DNA of 64,000 nt from Aphrocallistes beatrix. Its lineage: Eukaryota; Porifera; Hexactinellida; Sceptrulophora; Aphrocallistidae. The notes beneath the pieces are model-generated. The model had not been told where the DNA came from. It searched no databases and worked only from the letters and a program-made list of their open reading frames with translations. The stretch lies in the NCBI GenBank assembly GCA_963281255.1, contig OY725490.1, positions 6,944,001 to 7,008,000 of the forward strand. Reading direction: 5' to 3'. The translations under genes were made by a program, and so were the position numbers. Of the stretch, positions 54,701 to 64,000 are shown one piece after another; the stretch's first letter is position 1; each line of letters starts with the position of its first letter.

Positions 54701-57700
54701 TTTAATCACGGTGTAACCACCGAAAAAATATTAACCAAATATTGCCCACGCTGCAGCGGCCGACCCAAATCGTGGTGTAACTCCCAAAATTCGTGGTGTA
54801 ATTTTTACACCACGATCGCCCTTAAAAAACCCTGGCATAAATGGAATAAATTAGTTTTGCGTTTACCAATACGAGGCTTGTAATTAAGGAATAATGGATG
54901 GACTTACCTGTCCGGCCATATGTCCATCGTAGCACACCCAGCGGCAGAACTCGAGGTGGTAACTGAAAGTGACAGTTTTCCCGGTGGGATCCGCTGCGAG
55001 GACGGAGGAGAGGTAGTAGTGAGGAGAGAGGCAACTCGCGCCGACAGGAATCAGGTCCGAGAGTCGGATGTGAGCGCCGAGTGATCCTGGCTGAGTGAGG
55101 AGTGTGTCACCGCTGAAATCCAGGATGAGCACGTTAGGCACGGAGCGCAGCTTCAGATTGGCCCCGAGAGTGCTGGCGAGAGCTTTGCTGAAGACGAGAG
55201 GATGTGTCTCTGTTCGGAACCTGCGCGTCCTGGCTAGTCTCGTGATGTTCCCTTTGAGGGCATCCAGGAAAACAGGAAATGAAGTCAAACTCCCCTGCTC
55301 ATGCTCCAGCGTGAAGTTCCGCAGGGATCGGTAGTGACCAGTCTTCAGAGTCTCATCGATCGTTCCAGCAATAACCGGCACCAGCTCCCCGATGGACAGG
55401 CATCTGTCCGTGGCGGAGAAGGCGTGTCTGTGTGCGAGGGAGATTGCGCCGGAAGGGAGGGCATAGGCGCGCGAGTAGTAGTGCAGTGCGAATAGGCTCT
55501 TGAGTGCACACATGGGACAACTGTAGCCCAGGCAGGTGTGTCCAGGGGAGAGCAGCACGGCCTGTCTGAAGAAGGGGAGGTGCCAGAGCATACTGATAGC
55601 AGACACGAAGAGAGGAGGTGTCACCTGCTCCTGTGACCGCATGTCGTGTCCTGATTGAGCACTGGGAAGAGGCGGGAGTGAGGTATAGGTGTGGATGTCG
55701 GGGGTAATGAGTAGGACGCTAGGGGGAGGGGAGGTGTCAGAGGGAGGGGACGGGAAGGTGATGAAAGGAGGGGAGGTTCTTTCTAGAGAGAACATTTCTT
55801 GGAAAATTTCAGGGGGCGGGTTTGTGTCGGTGAGACTGGTAGCAGGACCAAAGCTGTCGCTGTCTCCGATATGGAGGTCCAGCATACCAGGCTGTGTGTT
55901 GGTTGTCTGGAAGATGAGCGGTTGTGTGAACTGACCAGAAAGTAGAGGGGAGGTGACATCGGGGGTGAGGCTAGTGAGTAGGGGCGAGGAGAGAGGGGGC
56001 ATGTAGGGATCAGAAAAGGAGGCGGAATAGTGCCCCATGATACTCTCGTTTGAGTAGAAGCAGAAGAGAGGAGAGAACTGGGACGATTTGATCCTGTCGC
56101 AGAGTTGCAACCAGGAGAGTTCTTCTCCCTCGGATAGAGAACCCAACCTGAACAGGAGCCACTTCTCACGCGGACACAGGTACACAGCGGAGGTGTAGAC
56201 CGCATGCCCCTCCTCCACAGAGGAGAGGAGGAGACCTGTCAGGTAGTAGGAGAGGTTTTGGAGATTTCGTTTGGCGGAGACGGCGCCCAGATAGCTGAGC
56301 TGCAGCTGTGGAGGCAGATGGGAGAGAACATCTCGATTCACTGTCTCCTGCTCGCAGCAGAGGCAGATTAGACGCGAGGCGTTCTGTATCTGTTTCTTCT
56401 TCACGCTGGAGACGGACTTGAGGGCGATTCTGCAGTGGTTAGGGTTTAGCTTGGAGAAGCGAGGGATGTTAGTGGCTTGACTCAAGTAGGCCGAGAGGGA
56501 GAGAGAGACTGAGGGGATTAGTTCTTCTTCATTCCTGTCCGCCACTGAGAGGTAGAGCTTATTAAGGAGGGCGGGGTCTCCTTCAATCAGCTTCGAGATC
56601 AGCTGACTGTAGATAGAAGAGGGACTGTTGTCACCTATTGCTTCCGGTGCCAAATTCCTCTGAACGAACACGGAGATATGGTGCTGTCTGGTGGAGAAGG
56701 AGTGCAGGGAGGAGCTGATGAGGTTGCGAACCTCCGACGAGAAGGGTGTCTGAGAGGATTGGGGCGCAAAGGAGGCGCTGAATCCAGGCGTGAGGAGGAG
56801 AGTACTGAGCAGCTGAGTGGTGAGGCTGTTTCTGATGTTGAGCAGGGGCAGAGAGGGGACAGAAGGATGGGGCGTGAGGGTGTGGTAGCGCACCTTGTCT
56901 AGAGAGGAGGCTAGCGATTCGGAGGTAGTGTGCACAGGAGGAGGCAGACCCGTGTGTGCAGAGGCCAGGGGAGAGGCATGCGTCTGCGGAGAGAACAAGG
57001 GCTGTGAGTGGGTGGAGGTGTAGAGGAGCGCGAGGGGGTAGATGGAGTGAGCAGTCACTTGTGCCAGCAGTTCGTCCCAGCGCTGCATACTCGTATGAGA
57101 AACCGCATTCGAGCTGTAACAGCACCACAAGCCCCTGCCCTCCACGTAGCAGTACGAGGAGAGAGCGCCAGTCTCAGAACGCGAGATGATACCGGTGAGG
57201 TAGAAGGGCTTGTGCAGAGAGTGCCGCGCCTCGGCCGAGGGGGACAAGTCTCCGAGAGTGAGGAGAGTCGGAATGCAATTCCAGATCCTCCACGTAGAGA
57301 TCGTCCCCACTTCTCTGTCGTAGTTCACAGCCAAGTAGAACTGGTCCGGACTGTTGCAGACGCGCTGGCAGACGGGCGGCAGTATCTTCTTCAGGCCTTG
57401 CCTCAGCACTTTGTGGTTGTGTGTCACGGGCGTGTTTCGCTGGAGAGAGTCTTTAAACGTGTCCAGCCAATCAGACACAGCTGTCACAACGAAGTACACC
57501 TCCTTCACACCTCCTTCACGGCCTGAGTCCTCCACTTGCAGGGAGTAATGCTCCTTGAAAGCGTCGCTATGCGGCTGGAAGCTCCAGTGCAGCTGGTGGA
57601 ATAGTCGGTGCCCGGTATCGAACTCAGAGCTGCCGAGCATGGAGGGCATGCAGGTGTTGAGGTACTCGATGATGTCCAGCTGGTTCACGGAGTGCGAAGC

Positions 57701-60700
57701 TGCGCGCTTGAAGAGAGCGTCCAGCGCGTGGATGATCTGGTGCTTCTTCTTGATGCGCAGCTTGCAGAAGTTGAGCACGCTGTGGTAGTAGGCAGAGAAG
57801 TTGATCATTTGCAGGAGCAGGTGCGCCGCGATGCTGGTGTCGAAGGGGTCCCTCTGAGTCCGGGGAATGCGCACGTCCCTAGGGCGGGGCAACGGGACGG
57901 AGTTCTTGGAACTGGGGTGTGATATTTCATCTGCCTTGGGAGGAGAACTCCCCTTGAACTGTTGCACTACCTGATCGTAGCGCCCCAAGTTCTCAGCTGT
58001 GAAGGTCTTGGAGGTGAGGAAGGAAGGTGCGGGCTGCTGCTGCTGGTACTTGAGGTCAGGAGACCTGGGAGGGTGTGAATTGCTCTCGGGCATCGTGGCA
58101 GAGGAGAACAGCTGGTCCAGTTGTTCAGCGTAGTTATCCTCTGACTTGGCCAATCGATTCGGTTTGGGGTTGGGTGTGTCCATCAGCTCGCTGTGTCTCG
58201 GAGACGTGGTGTCCAGGTCAGAAGGGGGGTATTCATGAGTTGTCTGTATCACCTGGGGGATCCGCACCTTGTCTTTCTTTTTGAAGTACGTCTTGGGGTT
58301 AAGTTTGTTCAGGAGAGTGATGGAAGTGGCTTTCTTGTGTTTGCCTTTCGGTTTGACGCCATTCTGCTGTGAGAGTTTAAGAGGGACAGTCCTGGTTTTA
58401 TCCTGAGCTGCCTTTGCTCCGCTCTTCCCATTGCTCATTCCCGCTAGGGTGGAGAGCTCAGATACGCTGGAGTAGTGGCTGAAGTCCGGACCGCTCGGTT
58501 TGATCTGAATCGCGTCTATTCCTTCTAAACTCTCCTTGGAGTGAGATACCCTGATAGGCAGTGGCGGTCTCTCTTTGTCCCGGTCTTCCCTGCTGCCAGT
58601 CTCTTCCGAGGAAGAAGTGGAGAGCTGAGGACGGTGTTTGTGTCCGTCCGTCTGCTTCATCCTCTTCTTTAAGTTGATGTCCCGAATTGGGACGTACTGA
58701 GGGTCAGGCGTGGAACGGTCCGGTGGGACTTCATCCGTACTGGAGGACGTCAAGCCTCGAACTCTCTGGACGCTGACGTTCGGGGTCGGAGGGTCTGAGG
58801 GGTCCGGGGCGCTCACGGATCGCTTGATGCTGCTGACGGGTAAGAGGAGAGCGGAGTTCTGGTACTGATGAGAGAAGTCGAGCGGGTTCGTGTAGAAGAG
58901 AGTGCTAGGCTTTGCGTTGAGAGCATCGATCTCGTCTAACACGCGTGCCCAGGTGTCCAGGTTCTTGTACCCCATCCCGTCCACTGACACCCAGGTCCGC
59001 AGTCCTGTGTGGTAGTAGAGGTGCAGAACCCTCTCCTGGGAGATCTCCGCCATCACCCCGGTCAGGTAGAGGAGCGTGCTGGCCCCGGCGTTAGGTCCGA
59101 TCTCCGTGAAGAGCTTGCCTACCTGCAGGGAGGTGGGGAGAGCGCAAAGGAGAGAGTTTACGTCAACGTCACGGTCCGCGTAGTCCAGAGCCAGACACAG
59201 GACTCGCGGAGCTGTCACGAGCAGGGAGGTAGCCAGGTAGGTTCTTTTGCAGGTTTGACTCTTGCAGTTCAGCTTGTTCATTAGCAGTAAAGTGTCGCGG
59301 ATCGCTCGATGTGCGAGGGCGGGAACGTTGTTGATGTTTCCGTGCTTGTTACACGGTTTCTTAGCGTAGGGCAGATAGAGGGCGAGATTGAGATGCAGCA
59401 AGTTCTGTTTGAATTCTGTAGGCTCATATATGGCCCCGCATCTGCACTTGCCGGACTGCTGGAGCGTCAGACTGAAGAGGTTCTGAATGAGTCGGCTCTT
59501 TTCAATCGGGTCAGGTCCCTGGAAGGTGATTGATTTCCTAAGTTCGTCTTTTAGAAGTGTGAGAATCGAATCAAAAACCTCGGTGCCACTTCCGGTGAAT
59601 TGAGGAGAGTTCAGCAGCCGCGAAGATAGGCTCTGTTTGAAACAATAAATTCGTTAATTCAAACCTGAATACACAGCACACATAGTTATGATATCCGTAG
59701 CAAGTATGATAGGGTATCTAGGACACAAGTACTGATTCACACGCAGCACTATATAAGCACAGGACTAGCAGGCCTACCTGGAACAAGTCGAGAGGAGGAG
59801 TGAGGGCTGTCGCGTGAGTGGAGGCAGAGAATATTTGCTTCAGACGTGTGACGAGAGGCAGAGAGTCTGGGGTCCGTAATTGCATTTCTAAGCGGAGGAG
59901 TGACTCTCTAAACGCATCGATGCTCCAGAGAGCGACGATACTGGTGAAGAAAGGGTGGTAGCTAGCTCTGGTCTCTTTCCTGAATATGCTGCATTCGGAG
60001 CTAGCTTGGGAGGGAGGAGGGGGGTGGGGCGTGGATACACTCTGTCCGTTTAATAAACCGTTTCTGTTCGGTTGACGCCTGCACAGAGAACTTTCGTAGT
60101 TAGATCCGATGCCGATACTATCAAGTCCTTCCAGACTCGCAGTGTTCCCGGATAAGTGCACATCCTCGTTGCTGGCGTCGTTATAGAGAACCATCCGGAC
60201 CGGACTTCCCGCCCTCTGCTGTAGCTCTGCCGGCATCACTACGTCCTGCACCAGCCGGAGAGAGGGAGGCTCCTGTGTCGGGTCGTCTCGCGGGAACATG
60301 TCGGTGAGGATTTGCTCCGCTATGGAGTTCAATCCAGGGTTGGTCTTAGTGTGCGAGATCTCAGGGAGGCCTCTCTCCAAGGGAGAGGAGTCCAGCAGGC
60401 TGGGGGCGGGGTTGAGGTAGAACAGGACGTCAGGACGGCAGTAATTCGACTCGAGGAAGTAGCGGACATCCTGCCAGACCAGGCCGATTTTCTCGAAGTG
60501 AGTCCCGTCATATATGATCCACGACTGTATGTCAGTAGTGTAGTATATGATCAACTGCACCTGGTTGACCGAGACGAGCATTCCGTAGAGGGAGAGCACT
60601 CTCTGAGAGATAAACTTGTTGGCTACCAGGGGGAAGAGGTCCTTCATGAGGAGAGAAGGGGAGATGTGCTGCACGATGAATTCAGTGTCGGAAGAGTTGA

Positions 60701-61253
60701 TGACGTCAGGATTCCATTGGAGGTGTAGAGGGATGACGTCAGGGGAATTCATAAGCGATAGAGAGGTCCCGTCGTGAGTTAGCATGTTCCGAATGATGCT
60801 AGAGAAGAGCTTAGGGAAGGAAGGAGTTTGGTGGGGTTTAGAAAGCGCAGATTGGAGCTCAGCCACTAGTCTGTTGGCAGAGATGGGAAGAGCCACCTGT
60901 GTGTAGAGAGTGCCTTCCTTATGCTGCACTCGAATCTGCAAGCTCTGCTTGAGATAGTTAACGAAAGGGTTGAGTGGGAAGCGAGAAAAGAGCTGCGAAA
61001 CTAGATCTATGTAGAAGTCAGTGGCAGTGGTACCGTTCAGCTGGGCTAGCAGGCCTATGTGTTGACAGGAGACGGGAATGAATCTGGAGGGGATGAGATG
61101 AGGCACTGCGATGATGATGTTAAATATTTGCTTGAGATAGATCAGCGGCGTGTCTTCGATTACTTGGTCATGGATCTGAAGGAGGGAAAGCCTGAAGTGA
61201 TTCATTTGCAGCAATGTGAAGAGGACGACGGACAGTCTCTCTGCGCACTCCAT
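51730..61253 (-). CDS. Giant USP53/USP54-like pseudo-deubiquitinase with about five UCH-like modules
   Basis: Three exons by frame: 59778-61253, 54908-59632 and 51730-54375, giving about 2,948 residues; introns are 145 and 532 bases. Both joins restore a module. The first gives LDLFQ+SLSSRLLN before a zinc-ribbon half CRCG; the second joins RWVCYDGHMAGQ to FPSIQQMSEYLITSKYSLLS. Module 1 ends WIIYDGTHFEKIGLVWQDVR, close to human USP54 [20 protein letters not shown]. Related C-terminal cores recur (YLTGVMAEIS, FYLTGIISRS, YYLTGLLLSS, YYLSSVLAAD). Module 5 keeps GYSCPMCALKSLF (USP54 DSCIFCALKSLF). No module keeps the catalytic Cys or His by my alignment. The C-terminal 700 residues are Pro/Ser-rich with an MIT-like helical segment and a CxxC...CxxC zinc motif (CCVC, MCPEC). 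The start may lie further upstream: the frame stays open to a TTATTCTAG acceptor near 61322. Confidence 0.82.
54376..54907 (-). other. Long intron of the USP53/54-like gene
   Basis: At 532 bases this is about eight times the usual intron length in the window. It begins CAG|GTAAGT (exon end 54908) and ends GTTTAG at 54376. It carries the hAT-like MITE at 54663-54834, which explains about 180 of the extra bases. No open frame. Confidence 0.8.
54655..54842. mobile_element. hAT-like MITE with 8-base target duplication
   Basis: The element spans 54663-54834 (172 bases). It begins CAGGGTTTTTTTAAGG and ends with the inverted counterpart CTTAAAAAACCCTG. It is flanked on both sides by GCATAAAT (54655-54662 and 54835-54842), a perfect 8-base target-site duplication. 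CAGGG...CCCTG ends and 8-base duplications are hallmarks of the hAT superfamily. There is no coding capacity, so it is non-autonomous. Internally it carries repeated TGGTGTAA words and a palindromic TTACACCACGA / TCGTGGTGTAA pair near the right end. Confidence 0.9.
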
Positions 61254-62086
61254 TTCGCTGGTGGGGACTACTGATTGCGGAGAGAGGTTGGGAGAGGGAG
61301 TGAAGTCGCGCTCTGTGAACTAGAATAAAACAAAAAATTATTAGATTGTTCTTATTCAGAAGTACTACAGTGGCGAGCATTTTAAGGAGGATAATGATGA
61401 TAATAACAAAGGTGCATAAAGCCATTGCTTCAAAGTATTCGCCCTTTGTCTCTTCATAATGATGGAAATTAGATAATATATAAACAATAGATGTAAAGCT
61501 AGGTATATTGCGAAACAGATGCAAGCATATTGTCATAACTGTGCTCGCTATGTTATGTGCAAAATGTAAGTGTGCGAATGAAGATATTATAGGTCAGGTT
61601 AATAGGAGATTAAGTAAGAGAAAAGATATTGAATATCGAACCTATTTTTTCTGAAAGTACTCAACTGAAGAGATGATTAAGCACATAGGCGCCGAACCCG
61701 GGGGAGCTGGGGGGGCTCGAGCCCCCCCTGGATTCGAAGATGGCCCATAGACGCAATACAAAATTTTGGGCTGAGCCCACACTGGAACCCCGAAATTGTC
61801 CTTAGATTTTGAAAAGTTCGGCGCCCCTGATTAAGCATCCTCAATATTAGCATAAACAAGCCAGATTACCGGTCAAGAAATGAACTCACAATTCTACCTG
61901 TGCATCTGTTTAATTGAATCATAATCAGACGAGCACAGAGATTGTGTGAAGTAACTTGAGCTCTATCTGCAGCCAATAGAATTAGACGCTGGAATTTCGA
62001 CAGAGAGTAGGCAGAGAGACAGGGGTTACAGATAATATAATAAATAATGTATCCAGGATTCTTTAAGAAGTTTAAATCACTTTGGT
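61254..62086. other. Region upstream of the USP53/54-like gene, with possible further exon
   Basis: The frame of the first USP-like exon stays open from 61253 to an acceptor-like TTATTCTAG near 61322 and reads FTERDFTPSPNLSPQSVVPT, so the exon may begin at about 61321 and be preceded by another exon or a spliced leader. The rest is AT-rich and holds the hAT-like MITE at 61676-61837. On the plus strand it should hold the promoter of the NHL gene at 62087. Confidence 0.5.
61676..61837. mobile_element. Second hAT-like MITE with 8-base target duplication
   Basis: The element spans 61684-61829 (146 bases). The left end is CATAGGCGCCGAAC; the right end, reverse-complemented, is CAGGGGCGCCGAAC, a match at 12 of 14 positions. 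ATTAAGCA flanks both sides (61676-61683 and 61830-61837). It has no coding capacity. The inside is GC-rich with a run of about eight G and a run of about seven C, unlike the AT-rich surroundings. It differs in sequence from the element in the intron at 54.7 kb, so it is a separate family. Confidence 0.88.
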
Positions 62087-62917
62087 ATGATAACCAAAAG
62101 CATCGGGAGCTATGGAGACCAAGAAGGGAATTTTAAGGGACCGAGAGGAATTGCCATCGAACCGAGTAGCCAAAATATCTATATTGTAGACTCGATCAAT
62201 TGCCGCGTACAGGTTTTCTCCAAAGATCTGATATACGAGTTCTCCTTCCCCCAAGCTGGTGATTCAGCACGATTGAACCTACCTTGGGGTATTTGCATAA
62301 AAGACTCGCTCGTGTTTATAACTGCTAGCTCTATCGACTACTTCGAAAGGCAGGCCGAACACGGATTCTATGTATACACGATAGATGGGATATTAATAAC
62401 GAAGATTAATAGATATACTGTACGAGAGAGAGAAATGAAGTTAAACGTGCCTCAGGGAATCGCGGTGGACTCCGAGAACAATGTGTATATCGCTGATTTT
62501 AACAACTCGCGAGTAATCGCATATTACGTGTCATTGCCTCTCTATAGTGTAATTGTTGCAAATGCAAACCCAAGGAATGTCTATTTGCACAGCAAAATGC
62601 TGTATATACTCCTCAGCAATGGAAAGGTGATTAGGAAGGGATTAGATAAGGAGACAGAAATTGAAAAGATAATCAATTGCAAAAGAAATTCCTGTTCGGC
62701 AGAATTCTTTTCTGTGTTAGATGATAAAGTATATGTATGCGACCAGAAACGGAATCAGATTATCGAGTACTCTATTGAAAACGGAGAAATGACGAGGACA
62801 ATAGGACAATCTGATAGCTTCACTCACATCAAAGGTTTAGCTTTTGACAAGCAGTCAAATGTCCTTATCAGTGTGTGTGAAAATGAACGTAACAGGCTAA
62901 AGCGGATCTTACTGTAG
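62087..62917 (+). CDS. Stand-alone NHL-repeat propeller protein
   Basis: Single exon, 276 residues, almost wholly NHL repeats: GPRGIAIEPSSQNIYIVDSI, NCRVQVF, VPQGIAVDSENNVYIADFNN and SRVIAYY, then degenerate blades to the end. No RING, B-box or coiled coil precedes it, and the upstream frame meets a stop within about 14 codons. The length fits one six-bladed propeller, probably a protein- or RNA-binding module. It is a tandem paralogue of the NHL gene beginning at 63441 and more distantly related to that at 46123. Confidence 0.8.
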   Translation: MITKSIGSYGDQEGNFKGPRGIAIEPSSQNIYIVDSINCRVQVFSKDLIYEFSFPQAGDSARLNLPWGICIKDSLVFITASSIDYFERQAEHGFYVYTIDGILITKINRYTVREREMKLNVPQGIAVDSENNVYIADFNNSRVIAYYVSLPLYSVIVANANPRNVYLHSKMLYILLSNGKVIRKGLDKETEIEKIINCKRNSCSAEFFSVLDDKVYVCDQKRNQIIEYSIENGEMTRTIGQSDSFTHIKGLAFDKQSNVLISVCENERNRLKRILL

Positions 62918-63440
62918 ACCAAGTAAATTTAATTGTATATAAACACGATTAAAACATGTGTATATATGAAACCATATAAGTGATGTGAAGAATATTATAA
63001 GTGCATAAAGTTTTGACCATTTATAGAATCCAATCCAATCCGAGTCAGCTGACAAAACTCGTAGCAAGGCACGGGGGGCAGGTTCCTCAACAACCTGTAC
63101 TTCCAACATAACCATAAGATGTTTACCGAAATGAGATTGTCCCAAGCTGACTCGTGAGGACAAATTCAAATCTGATATTTAAGATATTTAATGGCGATAG
63201 AGCATTACTTATCTAGTTAATAATTATATAATTATGCTTGATCCACTTACAAGAAGTGACAATATAGTCTATCATGATATAAGACATAATTATCAAAGCA
63301 AAGTAGCTCAAGATTCTGTGTATTGAGTTACGATTCACTCAGATAAGCAGTATCATAATATCTTTCTATATAGGCTCCTCTGACAAAGGCAAGGGATTCA
63401 TATCGTTAGCAAACTGACTTCTTATTAGATATTTACAAGA
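62918..63440. other. Intergenic between tandem NHL genes, no gene seen
   Basis: About 523 AT-rich bases. Short minus-strand open frames here overlap the next gene or lack any recognised feature. No RNA gene or flanked repeat recognised. Confidence 0.55.
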
Positions 63441-64000
63441 ATGGAGAATTCCCAGCGCGATTACAAGCAGATAAAAGGACCAATCAAGTCGATTGGAGAG
63501 TTCGGGGCAAGCCGATGCAAATTCATGGGGCCTAAGGGAGTGAAAGTAGACCGCTGGACTCAGAATATCTATGTAGCTGATGGAATGGCTAACCGAATTC
63601 AAGTCTTTAGCAGTCAACTTGAGTTTCTGTTCGAGTGTGGAGTTAAAGAGGAAAAGAAGTATCTGTTCATCCCCTCCGGAATCTGCCTAACGGACAGACT
63701 CGTGTTTATAGCGACAGGAGTGGTGGGGATGTACATCTTCACCTTGGAAGGGGAACTTGTCACCTCTTTCTATCCTCAGTCTAAATCGATTTACAGAACC
63801 ATCAAGGCAGTAGCGGTAGATGAAGATGGGAAATGCTACGTTTGTGACAGGGCAGGGAATCAAGTCGTCGTGCTCTATAATGGCCTCCCCACCGCAGAGG
63901 TATTCGTCCAGTCCATCAATCGTCCTTGCGACATCAAAATATTCGAGAATACTATCGTCGTGCTGAAGGGCTCGGAGAAGATGTTGAGCGTGTTCTCAAG
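63441..64000 (+). CDS. NHL-repeat protein, partial (C-terminus beyond window)
   Basis: An ATG at 63441 opens a frame that runs to the window edge without a stop (186 full codons). It starts MENSQRDYKQIKGPIKSIGE and continues with NHL blades: GPKGVKVDRWTQNIYVADGM, NRIQVFSSQLEFLFECG, then AVAVDEDGKCYVCDRAGNQV. Blade by blade it follows the gene at 62087 (KSIGSYGDQEGNFKGPRGIA versus KSIGEFGASRCKFMGPKGVK), so the two are tandem duplicates. Like its neighbour it lacks RING, B-box and coiled coil. Confidence 0.8.
   Translation, partial: MENSQRDYKQIKGPIKSIGEFGASRCKFMGPKGVKVDRWTQNIYVADGMANRIQVFSSQLEFLFECGVKEEKKYLFIPSGICLTDRLVFIATGVVGMYIFTLEGELVTSFYPQSKSIYRTIKAVAVDEDGKCYVCDRAGNQVVVLYNGLPTAEVFVQSINRPCDIKIFENTIVVLKGSEKMLSVFS

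Noticed and set aside
61677..61859. Open frame of 60 residues on the minus strand
   Set aside because: It lies almost wholly inside the MITE at 61684-61829, whose GC-rich body gives a stop-free frame by chance.
1..64000. CRISPR arrays, tRNA or rRNA genes
   Set aside because: No regularly spaced direct repeats, no tRNA-type T-loop with matching acceptor stem and no rRNA-like conserved stretch were found by eye.

Overview
This is a gene-dense piece of an animal (metazoan) nuclear genome. The genes are animal or broadly eukaryotic: an insulin-receptor-substrate-like adaptor, a PI3K p101/PIK3R5-like subunit, MANF, NF-YC, a tubulin-deglutamylase-like carboxypeptidase, an immunoglobulin-domain receptor and NHL-repeat proteins. 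Many are split by GT-AG introns. Of 33 introns placed by reading frame, 31 are only 53-72 bases long, and spacing between same-strand genes is often 85-200 bases. This points to a compact-genome invertebrate. The sequence alone does not fix the phylum. A sponge, tunicate or other small-genome lineage is possible.

Layout. Positions 1-1681 (minus) hold a gamma-synergin-like gene cut by the window edge. SUGT1 (minus) and a PIK3R5-like gene (plus, 5 exons) diverge from a 312-base gap. A long minus-strand run follows, read right to left: SART1, an uncharacterised coiled-coil gene, MANF, NF-YC, an AGBL2/3-type carboxypeptidase, POP1, the IRS-like adaptor, an Ig-domain receptor, EDEM3 and mitochondrial EF-Tu, covering 33.8 kb down to 6.7 kb. 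Positions 34-43 kb are AT-rich and gene-poor. They hold an inverted pair of nearly identical ankyrin genes with a decayed ankyrin fragment between them, and GPN3. Next come EXOSC5 and APEH (minus), then a close plus-strand trio of NHL protein, PIGB and NUDT19, and a CCDC28-like gene. From 61.3 down to 51.7 kb lies one very large minus-strand gene that I assemble from three exons. It resembles USP53/USP54 but appears to hold five successive degenerate ubiquitin-hydrolase modules. Two tandem NHL-repeat genes end the window, the last one cut by the edge.

How the genes relate. Most are unrelated housekeeping genes: RNA processing (POP1, SART1, EXOSC5), ER quality control (EDEM3, MANF, PIGB), chaperone function (SUGT1) and mitochondrial translation (EF-Tu). 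Signalling is represented by the IRS-like adaptor, the p101-like subunit and the Ig receptor. Most notable for follow-up are the five-module pseudo-deubiquitinase, splice-acceptor-like sites just upstream of many start codons in closely spaced genes (compatible with spliced-leader trans-splicing and operons), two small hAT-like MITEs with 8-base target duplications, and the ankyrin inverted pair with a tract identical by eye over 364 bases.
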